DNA of 8,658 nt. Origin: Oscillibacter sp. Lineage in GTDB: Bacteria; Bacillota; Clostridia; Oscillospirales; Oscillospiraceae. The position numbers and the translations under genes were made by a program. Where the stretch lies: contig JAHHSA010000062.1 in assembly GCA_020025475.1 (NCBI GenBank), positions 1 to 8,658 of the forward strand, given 5' to 3'. The number at the start of each line of letters is the position of its first letter. Position 1 is the first letter of the stretch. Shown here in pieces: positions 1 through 6,637 of the stretch. The notes under the pieces were generated by a model that was given only the letters and a program-made list of their open reading frames with translations, ran no database searches and had not been told where the DNA came from.

Positions 1-2
1 AA

Positions 3-89
3 ACAACAGAGAAATACCTAGAGAATCTCAGAGTTCGTACGGGTCACACGTTCAAGAAGATGATCGAGTCCTACGAGAAGTCCCTGTGA
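3..89 (+). CDS. 3' end of an unidentified gene (partial)
   Basis: Frame 3 is open from the window edge to a TGA at 87-89 and encodes 28 residues ending in FKKMIESYEKSL. The stretch is charged, rich in Lys and Glu, and looks like an amphipathic C-terminal helix. The other two forward frames are less convincing: one stops at once (TAG) and the other gives no recognisable pattern. I do not recognise the family. A transposase C-terminus is possible because a non-coding stretch with inverted repeats follows, but nothing here proves it. The start and most of the protein lie outside the window. Confidence 0.45.
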   Translation, partial: TTEKYLENLRVRTGHTFKKMIESYEKSL

Positions 90-464
90 CCTGAAGATTC
101 GGTCAAAGGTTTTTGATCTGCCGGGTCGGTCGTTCCATGAATGACCCTCTTACAGCAGCTCTGCTGAACTGAAAACCGCATCAACGGTTTGGTTCATTCA
201 TCCGACCCACCCATGCTACAAGCGCAGAAGAGAGCCTGCCGCAGACACAAGTTTGCGGCAGGCTTTCCGCTTGTCGTAAACTTCCTCGCAGCGCTGAAAG
301 GCCAACGGTTTCCGCCTGCCAAAAGGCGCTATATTTGTGTATTGGCGACAGCTGCAGTCTGTTTCATCCTTGAATTTGATTGATCCTGCCCCAAATGCAT
401 TGTTATTGGGATCTCTCTTTCATTTCCGGGAAAAAATTCCTTTTCCCCTGCATATTCTTTCTAA
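90..464. other. Non-coding gap upstream of abgT promoter
   Basis: I see no supportable gene here. A 64-codon ORF at 189-383 has no ribosome binding site and runs straight through a strong hairpin, so I treat it as chance. The stretch holds a weak inverted pair, GGGTCGG...ATGAATGACC near 124-147 against GGTTCATTCATCCGACCC at 190-207. It also holds the strong hairpin annotated separately at 233-264 and a small CCCAA/TTGGG dyad near 392-412. The inverted pair could be a decayed insertion-sequence end or part of a transcript 3' end; neither can be shown from this sequence. Confidence 0.4.
233..267 (+). terminator. Strong hairpin, probable terminator of the upstream gene
   Basis: GCCTGCCGCA (234-243) pairs perfectly with TGCGGCAGGC (254-263) around a 10-nt loop, and A233-T264 extends the stem to 11 bp. 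Only three T residues follow on the plus strand, so it is a weak-tailed intrinsic terminator or a 3'-end-protecting hairpin. It lies about 145 nt after the stop of the partial gene and well before the next promoter. Confidence 0.5.
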
Positions 465-494
465 TTGACAATTGCTGTTTTTTTATGATATCCT
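465..494 (+). promoter_or_regulatory. Promoter for the AbgT-family gene
   Basis: A perfect -35 box TTGACA (465-470) is followed after 18 nt by TATCCT (489-494), a 4/6 match to the -10 consensus. The spacer is T-rich. Transcription would start near 501 and leave a leader of about 130 nt before the ATG at 632. A closer alternative -10, TATGAT (484-489), would leave only a 13-nt spacer and is less likely. Confidence 0.6.
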
Positions 495-520
495 TCCTTT
501 AAATGCGCAAAAATATTGGA

Positions 521-541
521 TGAACCGCGCCAGGCGGTTCA
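521..541 (+). repeat. Inverted repeat in the abgT leader
   Basis: TGAACCGC (521-528) and GCGGTTCA (534-541) form a perfect 8-bp stem around a 5-nt loop, GCCAG. It lies about 20 nt after the predicted transcription start. A second, weaker dyad follows (TTTCCG 552-557 with CGGAAA 571-576). No T-tract follows either one, so they are not terminators. They may be an operator at the start of the transcript or an RNA structure that stabilises the 5' end. Confidence 0.4.
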
Positions 542-631
542 AACATACAGCTTTCCGAATGAATTCGTTCCGGAAATTGCTTTTCCTGCATCCCAGTCCC
601 TGAATATGAAAAGGAGAAAGAGAACAGAGAT

Positions 632-2206
632 ATGAAAAAACAGCCCAACACAGAAAAAGTCAGCCTGTACAATCGCTGGCTCAACGGCATTGAGCGGGTA
701 GGCAACAGCCTCCCTCACCCCATCGCCCTATTTGCCCTCTTCGCTCTGGCCATCGTGATCATCTCCGCTGTGTGCAGCGCCCTGGGCGTCTCCGCCACCG
801 GTGAGCTGATCGTCAACAAGGAGCTTCAGGAAACCACCGTCACAGCCGTCAGTCTGCTGACCCGGGACGGTCTGAGCTACATCTTCTCCCAGGCCGTCAA
901 CAACTTCACCTCCTATGCCCCCCTGGGCATGGTGCTGGTCGCCATGCTGGGCGTGGGCGTGGCGGAGCAGTCCGGTCTCATCAATGCCCTGCTCAAGCGC
1001 ACGGTGCAGGTCACGCCCAAGGCCCTCATCACTCCCGTGGTGGTGTTCCTGGGCGTCATGTCCAACATTGCCTCTGACGCAGGCTACGTCATTCTGATTC
1101 CCCTGGGCGCCATGGTCTTCCGCGCCTATGGACGCCACCCCATGGCAGGTCTGGCCGCCGCCTTCTGCGGTGTCTCCGGCGGCTTCTCCGCCAATCTGAT
1201 GGTGGGCACCCTGGACCCCCTGCTGGCCGGCATTACCCAGACTGCCGTGTCCATCATTGATCCCAGCTACCATGTCTCCGTCATGGGCAACTACTACTTC
1301 CTGGCCTTCTCCACCTTCCTCATCACCATTCTGGGCACCATCATCACCGACAAGATCGTAGAGCCTCGCCTGGAAGCCTACGGCGGTCACCTGCTGGAAG
1401 ACGAGGACGAGTCCCTCACTACCATCACCGAAGCCGAGAAAAAGGGCCTGCGCCGGGCCGGTGCTGTGATGCTGGTGTTTGTGGCACTGGTGGTCATTGC
1501 CTGCATTCCCGAAAACTCTTTCTTCCGCAATGCGGACGGCAAGCTGCTGGGCCGCCCCGCCTCTCCCCTGATTGACGGAGTGGTGGTGCTCATCTCCCTG
1601 CTGTTCTTCCTCCCTGCTGTGGCGTTCGGCAAGACCGTTGGCACCTTTAAGGACAGCAAAGAGGTTTGCAATGCCATGGGCAAGTCCATGAGCAGCATGG
1701 GCTCCTTCCTGGCGCTGGCCTTCGTCTCCGCCCAGTTCATCAACTACTTTAACTACACCAAGCTGGGCACCATCATCGCCCTGAAGGGCTCCAATTTCCT
1801 GCAGTCCGTCAACATCGGCATGATTCCTCTGATGATCATTTTTGTACTTTTCTCCGCCGTCATGAATCTATTCATGGGCTCCGCCTCCGCCAAATGGAAC
1901 ATCCTGGCGCCGGTGTTCGTCCCCATGTTCATGCTGCTGGGCTACAGCCCGGAGCTGTGCCAGCTGGCCTACCGCATCGGCGACTCCACCACCAACATCA
2001 TCACCCCCATGATGACGTACTTTGCCGTCATCGTGGTCTTTGCCCAGCGCTATGACAAGAAGGCCGGCATCGGCACCATCACAGCCACCATGCTGCCCTA
2101 CAGCATGGCCTTCCTCATCGGCTGGACCGTGATCCTGATTCTGTGGCTGTCCCTGGGACTGCCCATCGGTGTGGACACCGGCCTCTTCTACCCCCCTATG
2201 GGCTGA
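632..2206 (+). CDS. abgT: AbgT-family transporter (p-aminobenzoyl-glutamate type)
   Basis: This encodes a 524-residue, very hydrophobic inner-membrane protein of the AbgT family (ion-transporter superfamily). Known members either import p-aminobenzoyl-glutamate, a folate breakdown product (E. coli AbgT), or export sulfonamide-type antimetabolites (MtrF, YdaH), so direction and substrate are open here. Recognisable family segments are SNIASDAGY (144-152), FSANLMVGTLDP (185-196) and SASAKW...YRIGDSTTN (417-455). As I recall the MtrF/YdaH structural work, functional residues Asp, Ser, Trp, Pro, Arg and Asp have counterparts here at D195, S419, W422, P440, R448 and D451, with Trp-to-Pro, Trp-to-Arg and Arg-to-Asp spacings matching. 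The start follows AAGGAG (611-616) by 15 nt, somewhat long. Length is normal for the family. No abgA/abgB hydrolase genes adjoin it. It has its own promoter and terminator, so it appears monocistronic. Confidence 0.9.
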   Translation: MKKQPNTEKVSLYNRWLNGIERVGNSLPHPIALFALFALAIVIISAVCSALGVSATGELIVNKELQETTVTAVSLLTRDGLSYIFSQAVNNFTSYAPLGMVLVAMLGVGVAEQSGLINALLKRTVQVTPKALITPVVVFLGVMSNIASDAGYVILIPLGAMVFRAYGRHPMAGLAAAFCGVSGGFSANLMVGTLDPLLAGITQTAVSIIDPSYHVSVMGNYYFLAFSTFLITILGTIITDKIVEPRLEAYGGHLLEDEDESLTTITEAEKKGLRRAGAVMLVFVALVVIACIPENSFFRNADGKLLGRPASPLIDGVVVLISLLFFLPAVAFGKTVGTFKDSKEVCNAMGKSMSSMGSFLALAFVSAQFINYFNYTKLGTIIALKGSNFLQSVNIGMIPLMIIFVLFSAVMNLFMGSASAKWNILAPVFVPMFMLLGYSPELCQLAYRIGDSTTNIITPMMTYFAVIVVFAQRYDKKAGIGTITATMLPYSMAFLIGWTVILILWLSLGLPIGVDTGLFYPPMG

Positions 2207-2218
2207 TACGCCCCTTCC

Positions 2219-2253
2219 AAACAGCGGACGAACCTCTCGTCCGCTGTTTTTTT
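2219..2253 (+). terminator. Intrinsic terminator of abgT
   Basis: A 13-bp perfect stem (2219-2231 with 2237-2249, core ACAGCGGACGA/TCGTCCGCTGT) surrounds a 5-nt loop, ACCTC. Seven T residues run from 2247 to 2253. It starts 12 nt after the abgT stop codon and is a textbook rho-independent terminator. Confidence 0.93.
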
Positions 2254-2284
2254 GCGCCTGCCTGTATACGATTTCATCCGGATG

Positions 2285-2293
2285 TGGTATCCT
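2285..2293 (+). promoter_or_regulatory. Possible extended -10 promoter for pepF
   Basis: TGG followed directly by TATCCT (2288-2293) fits an extended -10 element (TGn plus a 4/6 hexamer). There is no good -35 box at the right distance. The strong terminator just upstream means pepF needs its own promoter, and this is the best candidate in the 81-nt gap. Transcription would start near 2300, giving a leader of about 35 nt. Confidence 0.4.
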
Positions 2294-2334
2294 GTAAGAG
2301 ACAAAACAACTCAACCGATTGGAGGAATCATCTG

Positions 2335-4137
2335 ATGCAATTCGAAAAAGCACCCAAGCGCAGTGAGATCCCCGAGGAATCTACCTGGGACCTGCGGGAT
2401 CTCTTTGAAAGTGACGAGGCATGGAGCGCCGAAAATCAGGCGCTCAAGACCTTTGCGGAGCAGTTCGCCGCCTACCGGGGCAACCTGGGCCGGGATGCCA
2501 AGACGCTGCTTTCTTACCTCCGGATGGAGGATGAGGCCTCAGTACGTCTGGGCAAGCTCATGGGCTATGCCAACTGCAAGAGCGACCAGGACACCGGCAA
2601 CAGCATATACCGGGATATGCGGGGTAAGGCAATGTACACCTGTGTGGCCTTCTCCAGCGCCACGGCCTTCTCCACCACGGAGATCCTGGCGATTCCTCAG
2701 GAGGAGCTGGACCGCTTCTATCAGGAAGAGCCGGCTCTGGAGGAGTACCGCCGGGCTATCTACCAAATCCGCCGGAAAGCAGACCACATTCTCTCCCCCG
2801 CCGAGGAGACCCTGCTTGCCGCCGCCGGAGAGGTGTCGGAGACGCCGAGCACCGTGTCCTCTGTCTTCCGCAACGCCGATCTCCGCTACCCGGACGTGAC
2901 CGACGGAGAGGGCAAGCTTCATCCCCTGTCGGACACCGGCTTCGTGCCCCTGCTGGAAAGCGATGACCGGGTCCTGCGCCGCAACACCTTTGAGACCTAT
3001 TACGCCACTGTCAGCCAGTTTCAAAACACTTCCGCCGCCCTGCTGGACGGGCAGTTCCGTCAACTCCGCTTCTTCGCCAATGCCCGCCGCTACAGCAGCA
3101 CCCTGGAAGCGGCTCTGAATCGCACGGAAGTCCCGGTGGAGGTCTACACCAATCTGATCTCCTCCGTCCATGACAATCTGGCCCCCATGCACCGCTATGT
3201 TTCTCTGCGGAAGCGTCTCATGGGGGTGGACGAGCTGCATATGTACGACATCTACACCACCATCGTCCCGGACGCCGCCGCCAAAATTCCCTTTGACCAG
3301 GCCAAGGAGACAGTGCTGGAAGCGCTGTCCGTGCTGGGCGAGGACTACACGGATCTGCTGAAGGAGGGCTTCAACCACCGCTGGATTGATGTCTATCCCA
3401 ATGAGGGCAAGTGCGGCGGTGCCTACTCCTCCGGTTCCTCCCGCCCCCACCCCTATGTGCTGCTGAACCAGAAGGACACCCTGGACAGCATGTTCACCCT
3501 GGCTCACGAAATGGGCCACGCCCTCCACAGCTACCACAGCTGCAAGTACCAGCCCGTCAGCACCTCTGACTACGTAATCTTCGTGGCAGAGGTGGCCTCC
3601 ACTTGCAATGAAGTCCTTCTGATGCGTCACCTGCTTGGCAAGACCACGGACAAAAAACAGCGGGCCTACCTGCTCAACTACTTCCTGGACCAGTTCCGCA
3701 CTACCGTCTACCGGCAAACCATGTTTGCGGAGTTTGAGCTGGAAATGGGCCGCATGGCGGAGCGGGGCGAGACCCTGACCGCTGAGAGCCTGAACCGGAC
3801 CTATCTGGAGCTGAACAAGCTCTACTATGGTCCCGATATGGTCTCCGATCCTCAGATCGCTTTGGAGTGGGCCCGCATCCCCCACTTCTACTACAACTAT
3901 TACGTCTTCCAGTACGCCACCGGCTTCTCCGCTGCCGTGGCCATTGCCAACCGCATCCTGACCCTGGGAGACGAAGCGGTCCGGGACTACAAGAAGTTCC
4001 TCTCCGGTGGATGCAGCACCGATCCCATCTCCCTTTTGAAGCTGGCCGGTGTGGACATGAGCACTCCGGAGCCTATCCACTCCGCCCTGGGGCTCTTCTC
4101 GGAGCTGCTGGACGAGCTGGAAGCCCTCTCTGAATAA
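2335..4137 (+). CDS. pepF: Oligoendopeptidase F (M3B zinc metallopeptidase)
   Basis: This encodes a 600-residue cytoplasmic oligopeptidase that cleaves internal bonds of short peptides, typically in turnover of imported or intracellular peptides. The zinc site is HEMGH at residues 391-395, with the third ligand Glu at 419 in FVAEVAS. That His-to-Glu spacing is normal for family M3. The N-terminal half (roughly 1-190) is the helical PepF N-domain and the rest is the M3 catalytic domain. The C-terminal HFYYNYYVFQYATG block (517-530) carries the His/Tyr residues expected to line the active site. Total length matches PepF (about 600). The reading frame is open 192 nt further upstream, but that part overlaps the end of abgT and its terminator. 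The ATG at 2335 lies 9 nt after GGAGG (2321-2325) and gives the usual N-terminus. No signal peptide is seen. It converges on cstA. Confidence 0.95.
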   Translation: MQFEKAPKRSEIPEESTWDLRDLFESDEAWSAENQALKTFAEQFAAYRGNLGRDAKTLLSYLRMEDEASVRLGKLMGYANCKSDQDTGNSIYRDMRGKAMYTCVAFSSATAFSTTEILAIPQEELDRFYQEEPALEEYRRAIYQIRRKADHILSPAEETLLAAAGEVSETPSTVSSVFRNADLRYPDVTDGEGKLHPLSDTGFVPLLESDDRVLRRNTFETYYATVSQFQNTSAALLDGQFRQLRFFANARRYSSTLEAALNRTEVPVEVYTNLISSVHDNLAPMHRYVSLRKRLMGVDELHMYDIYTTIVPDAAAKIPFDQAKETVLEALSVLGEDYTDLLKEGFNHRWIDVYPNEGKCGGAYSSGSSRPHPYVLLNQKDTLDSMFTLAHEMGHALHSYHSCKYQPVSTSDYVIFVAEVASTCNEVLLMRHLLGKTTDKKQRAYLLNYFLDQFRTTVYRQTMFAEFELEMGRMAERGETLTAESLNRTYLELNKLYYGPDMVSDPQIALEWARIPHFYYNYYVFQYATGFSAAVAIANRILTLGDEAVRDYKKFLSGGCSTDPISLLKLAGVDMSTPEPIHSALGLFSELLDELEALSE

Positions 4138-4149
4138 CGCCAAACCAAA

Positions 4150-4187
4150 AGCCGGCCCGAACAGGAATCGTCCTGATCGGGCCGGTT
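4150..4187 (+). terminator. Terminator hairpin after pepF, possibly bidirectional
   Basis: CCGGCCCGA (4152-4160) pairs with TCGGGCCGG (4177-4185). After one A/A mismatch, CAGGA pairs with TCCTG around the tetraloop ATCG (4167-4170). The plus-strand tail TTGTATCATTT is a poor T-tract. On the minus strand the same hairpin is followed by TTTTGGTTT, so it may also act as a backup for minus-strand transcription leaving cstA. It starts 13 nt after the pepF stop. Confidence 0.75.
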
Positions 4188-4200
4188 GTATCATTTCCGG

Positions 4201-4241
4201 GAAAGAAAAGCTGCCGGGGCCGGAAACCCGGTCCCGGCAGC
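4201..4241 (-). terminator. Intrinsic terminator of cstA
   Basis: Positions 4210-4223 pair with 4228-4241 (core CTGCCGGGGCCGG with CCGGTCCCGGCAG, one G-T pair) around a 4-nt loop. Read on the minus strand the stem is followed by CTTTTCTTTCCC, a fair T-tract. It begins about 20 nt past the cstA stop codon. With the neighbouring hairpin it insulates the two converging genes. Confidence 0.8.
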
Positions 4242-4261
4242 AGTGCCGATGAATCCAATAT

Positions 4262-5707
4262 TTACTTGGCCAGCTCCGGATTCACATCATCCTTGTGGAC
4301 GATGAAAGTCCGCCACCAGAAGATGGCAAAGAACACAGCGGCAACAATGATGCCGGTGGTGTAGGAGAGGCCCTGTGCCAGACGGAAGCCCTCGGGAGCC
4401 ATCATGATGTAGGTCACGGAGACCGCAGACATAAAGGTAGCGGGGATTGCTGCCATCAGGCAGGCCACAGGCGGGAAGCCATACTTGTGCAGGAACACAG
4501 CACCAGTCCACAGCACGATCATAGCCAGAGTCTGGTTGGACCAGCTGAAGTATCTCCAGATGATGCCGAAGTCCAGCTGAGAGAGGATGGCGCCGCAGGC
4601 CAGCAGGGGAATGGACATAAACAGGCGGGTCTTCATCTTGGACTGGTCGATCTTGAACCAGTCAGCGATGGTCAAACGTGCGGAACGGAATGCAGTATCA
4701 CCGGAGGTGATGGGGCAGGCAATGACGCCGATCATAGCCAGAACAGCGCCCACAGGGCCCAGCAGACCCTGGCAGATGTCATACACGACACCGCCGGCAC
4801 CGCCCAGCTCGGTCAGAGCAGCATCCAGGCCGCCGGTACCATTGTAGAATGCAACACCGGCAGCAGCCCAGATCAGAGCAATGATGCCCTCAGCAACCAT
4901 TGCACCATAGAACACGGTGCGGCCTTCCTTCTCGGAGGTCATGCAGCGTGCCATCATGGGGGACTGGGTAGCATGGAAACCGGAAATAGCGCCGCAGGCC
5001 ACAGACACGAACATCATGGGCCAAATGGGCTTGCCGGCAGGATCCAGGTTTGCGAAGTTGTTCCACAGCTCAGGCAGCTCGTAGCCCTGAAGAATGATGC
5101 CGCCGCCGACACCCAGAGCCATAATGATCAGGCAGATACCGAAGAGGGGGTACAGCTTGCCGATGATCTTGTCGATGGGCAGGAAGGTAGCGCAGAGGTA
5201 GTAGATCAGGATGACTGCCAGCCAGAACTTGGCGTTGAGCGCATCCGGGGTCAGCTTTGCCAGCAGACCTGCAGGGCCGGTGGAGAAGGTCGTTCCCACC
5301 AGGATGAGCAGCACCACGGAGAAGACACGCATAATGAAGGTGATAACCTTGCCCATGTACTTACCCACAACCTCGGAGATGGAAGCGCCGTCTTCACGCT
5401 CGCTCATCATACCGGACAGGAAGTCGTGAACACCACCTGCAAAGATGGTACCCAAGACAATCCACAGGTAAACCACGGGGCCCCAGCATGCGCCAGCCAG
5501 AGCACCAAAGATGGGGCCCAGACCTGCAATATTCAGGAGCTGGATCAGGAAAATGCGCCATGTCTTCATGGGCATATAGTCCACGCCATCAGGATGCAGC
5601 GTGGCAGGCGTCTGCCGATCATCAATGTGGAAGACGCGCTCGATGACTCTGCTGTAGACGAAGAAACCAACTACCAGCAAAATCAGAGCAACAAAAAATG
5701 TAACCAA
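4262..5707 (-). CDS. cstA: CstA-family carbon starvation / pyruvate-peptide transporter
   Basis: This encodes a polytopic membrane protein of the CstA family. E. coli CstA and BtsT import pyruvate and were earlier tied to peptide uptake; the substrate here is inferred. From a TTG start it has 481 residues, the short form found in Firmicutes (E. coli CstA is about 700). Family blocks are GPIFGALAGACWGP (64-77), GTIFAGGVHDFLSG (86-99), SGFHATQSPMMAR (242-254), ITSGDTAFRSARL (333-345) and RYFSWSNQTLA (385-395). The frame is open back to 5890. I prefer TTG at 5707 because AAGGAGG (5716-5722) sits exactly 8 nt before it and the product then begins MVTFFVALILLVVGFF, like other CstA N-termini. The ATG at 5728 gives 488 residues but has no ribosome binding site and would swallow the good one. 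It converges on pepF and has a long structured leader. Confidence 0.92.
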   Translation of the reverse strand: MVTFFVALILLVVGFFVYSRVIERVFHIDDRQTPATLHPDGVDYMPMKTWRIFLIQLLNIAGLGPIFGALAGACWGPVVYLWIVLGTIFAGGVHDFLSGMMSEREDGASISEVVGKYMGKVITFIMRVFSVVLLILVGTTFSTGPAGLLAKLTPDALNAKFWLAVILIYYLCATFLPIDKIIGKLYPLFGICLIIMALGVGGGIILQGYELPELWNNFANLDPAGKPIWPMMFVSVACGAISGFHATQSPMMARCMTSEKEGRTVFYGAMVAEGIIALIWAAAGVAFYNGTGGLDAALTELGGAGGVVYDICQGLLGPVGAVLAMIGVIACPITSGDTAFRSARLTIADWFKIDQSKMKTRLFMSIPLLACGAILSQLDFGIIWRYFSWSNQTLAMIVLWTGAVFLHKYGFPPVACLMAAIPATFMSAVSVTYIMMAPEGFRLAQGLSYTTGIIVAAVFFAIFWWRTFIVHKDDVNPELAK

Positions 5708-5732
5708 GAAAAAGCCCTCCTTTTTCATATTT

Positions 5733-5753
5733 GGGAAACACACACTGTTTCCC
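5733..5753 (-). repeat. Hairpin just upstream of the cstA ribosome binding site
   Basis: Read on the minus strand, GGGAAACA and TGTTTCCC form a perfect 8-bp stem around GTGTG. It ends 10 nt before the AAGGAGG of cstA and has no T-tract. It could keep the ribosome binding site open or act as the last element of the leader structure. Confidence 0.5.
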
Positions 5754-5757
5754 GGTA

Positions 5758-5814
5758 TCAAAGCATGCACCGGCAGCAGCCGGTTGAGTGCGCCGTAAAT
5801 AGATCCAACTGCAT
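5758..5814 (-). CDS. Possible Cys-rich leader peptide (upstream ORF) of cstA
   Basis: An 18-codon ORF on the minus strand reads MQLDLFTAHSTGCCRCML and stops 50 nt before the preferred cstA start, in a different frame from it. AAGGAG (5815-5820) abuts the ATG, which is too close to use well. It is 6 nt from an in-frame TTG (5806-5808), which would give a 16-residue peptide. The CCRC codons lie inside a small hairpin, ACCGGC-TGCT-GCCGGT (5769-5784). A good ribosome binding site followed by a tiny ORF inside a leader resembles regulatory upstream ORFs. Without comparative data it may still be chance, and no known family is recognised. Confidence 0.3.
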   Translation of the reverse strand: MQLDLFTAHSTGCCRCML

Positions 5815-5875
5815 CTCCTTTCGTTCCAGACGGATCAGCACACCCGCGCACCGGTGAGATTTTTGCCCGGTACGC

Positions 5876-5905
5876 AAAATTATCCGGCACAGGCCGGGTA
5901 ATTTT
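5876..5905 (-). terminator. Terminator-like hairpin inside the cstA leader (possible attenuator)
   Basis: Positions 5876-5883 plus CCGGC (5884-5888) pair with GCCGG (5893-5897) plus 5898-5905, a 13-bp stem with one G-T pair and a 4-nt loop. Read on the minus strand, the GC core is followed by ATAATTTTGCG, typical of an intrinsic terminator with A and T tracts folded into the stem. It lies about 135 nt after the predicted cstA transcription start and 170 nt before the gene. No plus-strand gene leads into it, so a role in premature termination of cstA mRNA is the simplest reading. This is inferred from structure only. Confidence 0.55.
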
Positions 5906-6045
5906 TCCTATTTGGTTTTGGAATCCGAGACTCTTTTCCCAGATTTCTCCTCAGCACATCTCCCAATATGTCAGAGTGAGTAAACAATTTTTTGTGTAAT
6001 AAAGTGTTCTTTTTGAAACTTTTTCTCAGAATTAATTACATAGAT

Positions 6046-6074
6046 GTCATACACCTATTTCCCAAAAAAGTCAA
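6046..6074 (-). promoter_or_regulatory. Promoter for cstA
   Basis: On the minus strand TTGACT (6074-6069, 5/6 match) is followed after exactly 17 nt by TATGAC (6051-6046, 4/6). A run of A and T just upstream, AAAAAATTTTATTT, could serve as an UP element. Transcription would start near 6039, leaving a leader of about 330 nt, unusually long for one gene and consistent with leader-based control. I see no convincing CcpA (cre) site, although cstA genes elsewhere are carbon-regulated. Confidence 0.65.
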
Positions 6075-6571
6075 ATAAAATTTTTTAGTATTCTGCAATT
6101 TCGACAGCATCTCTTCGGTCATATTTTCACCATTGATCCAGCGGTTGTTCCCCCCATTCTCTCCAAATTTTTATCACAGTAAAGTCCCACGCATCCACTC
6201 TGCGCCATTCGATACAGCCCCTTCTGCCGCTCTCTCCTGTCCTCTGGTGGGAGGCGCAGTGCTCCCCCTGTTTGCCCCCCACTTACAGCCTAAAAATTTT
6301 TCGGTTTCTTTGCAAATTTTCTTTTTCGACCCCTGCCGCGCCGGGTTCCATCGCCCGGACAAGTTCCCCCCTCAGGCACGAAGCGCACCTGAAAATCCCA
6401 CAGGATGTCACCGCCAGCGATCCCCCTTCTGCCTGTAGAATCGTGAATATACTTGCAGAGAGAATGACTATTTTTGAATCTCCCCGCTTGCCCCCCTCTC
6501 CACTTAGGAAACGCTCTCCTGCCCTTGGCACCCGCTGTCCTCTCCCAGCCTGTCCACCTCTGCCGCTTCTG
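6075..6571. other. Gene-free gap between cstA and brnQ promoters, C-run rich
   Basis: No ORF here has a ribosome binding site plus a plausible protein. The 101- to 107-codon ORFs on both strands are low-complexity, mutually overlapping and unrecognised. The plus strand is pyrimidine-rich and carries six runs of five or six C (near 6150, 6264, 6275, 6366, 6422 and 6491), separated by AT-rich blocks such as AAAAATTTTT near 6291. I see no clear promoter and terminator pair for a small RNA. It is either spacer, decayed sequence or an unrecognised non-coding element. Confidence 0.45.
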
Positions 6572-6631
6572 AAAAATTTTTGAAAAACCTGCAAAAAGGG
6601 GCTTGCAATTCAAAAATCAGGGTGCTATAAT
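6572..6631 (+). promoter_or_regulatory. brnQ promoter with phased A-tracts upstream
   Basis: TTGCAA (6603-6608, 4/6 match) is followed after exactly 17 nt by a perfect TATAAT (6626-6631). Transcription would start near 6638, at the beginning of the T-box leader. Immediately upstream, A-tracts begin at 6572, 6583 and 6593, that is at 11- and 10-bp intervals. This helical phasing is expected to bend DNA or act as an UP element. Confidence 0.85.
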
Positions 6632-6637
6632 CCACAC

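Noticed and set aside
189..383. 64-codon ORF before the abgT promoter
   Set aside because: No ribosome binding site, no recognisable protein, and it spans a strong terminator-like hairpin.
2539..4194. A 551-codon open frame antisense to pepF
   Set aside because: It mirrors the strongly biased codon use of pepF, has a Gly/Gln/Val/His-rich composition, no ribosome binding site and no recognisable domain.
4295..5857. A 520-codon open frame antisense to cstA
   Set aside because: Shadow of the GC-rich cstA coding strand; His/Gln/Asp-rich translation with no plausible fold, while cstA matches its family along its full length.
5729..5890. N-terminal extension of CstA in the open frame upstream of the ATG at 5728
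   Set aside because: It runs through several RNA hairpins, has no ribosome binding site of its own, and is unlike CstA N-termini.
6019..6033. CodY-box-like sequence CTTTTTCTCAGAATT just downstream of the cstA start site
   Set aside because: I count 11 of 15 matches to the usual CodY consensus, but the region is AT-rich and such partial matches are expected by chance; no CodY evidence in the window.
6133..6613. Overlapping 60-107-codon ORFs on both strands in the cstA-brnQ gap
   Set aside because: No ribosome binding sites, low-complexity translations and mutual overlap; no family recognised.
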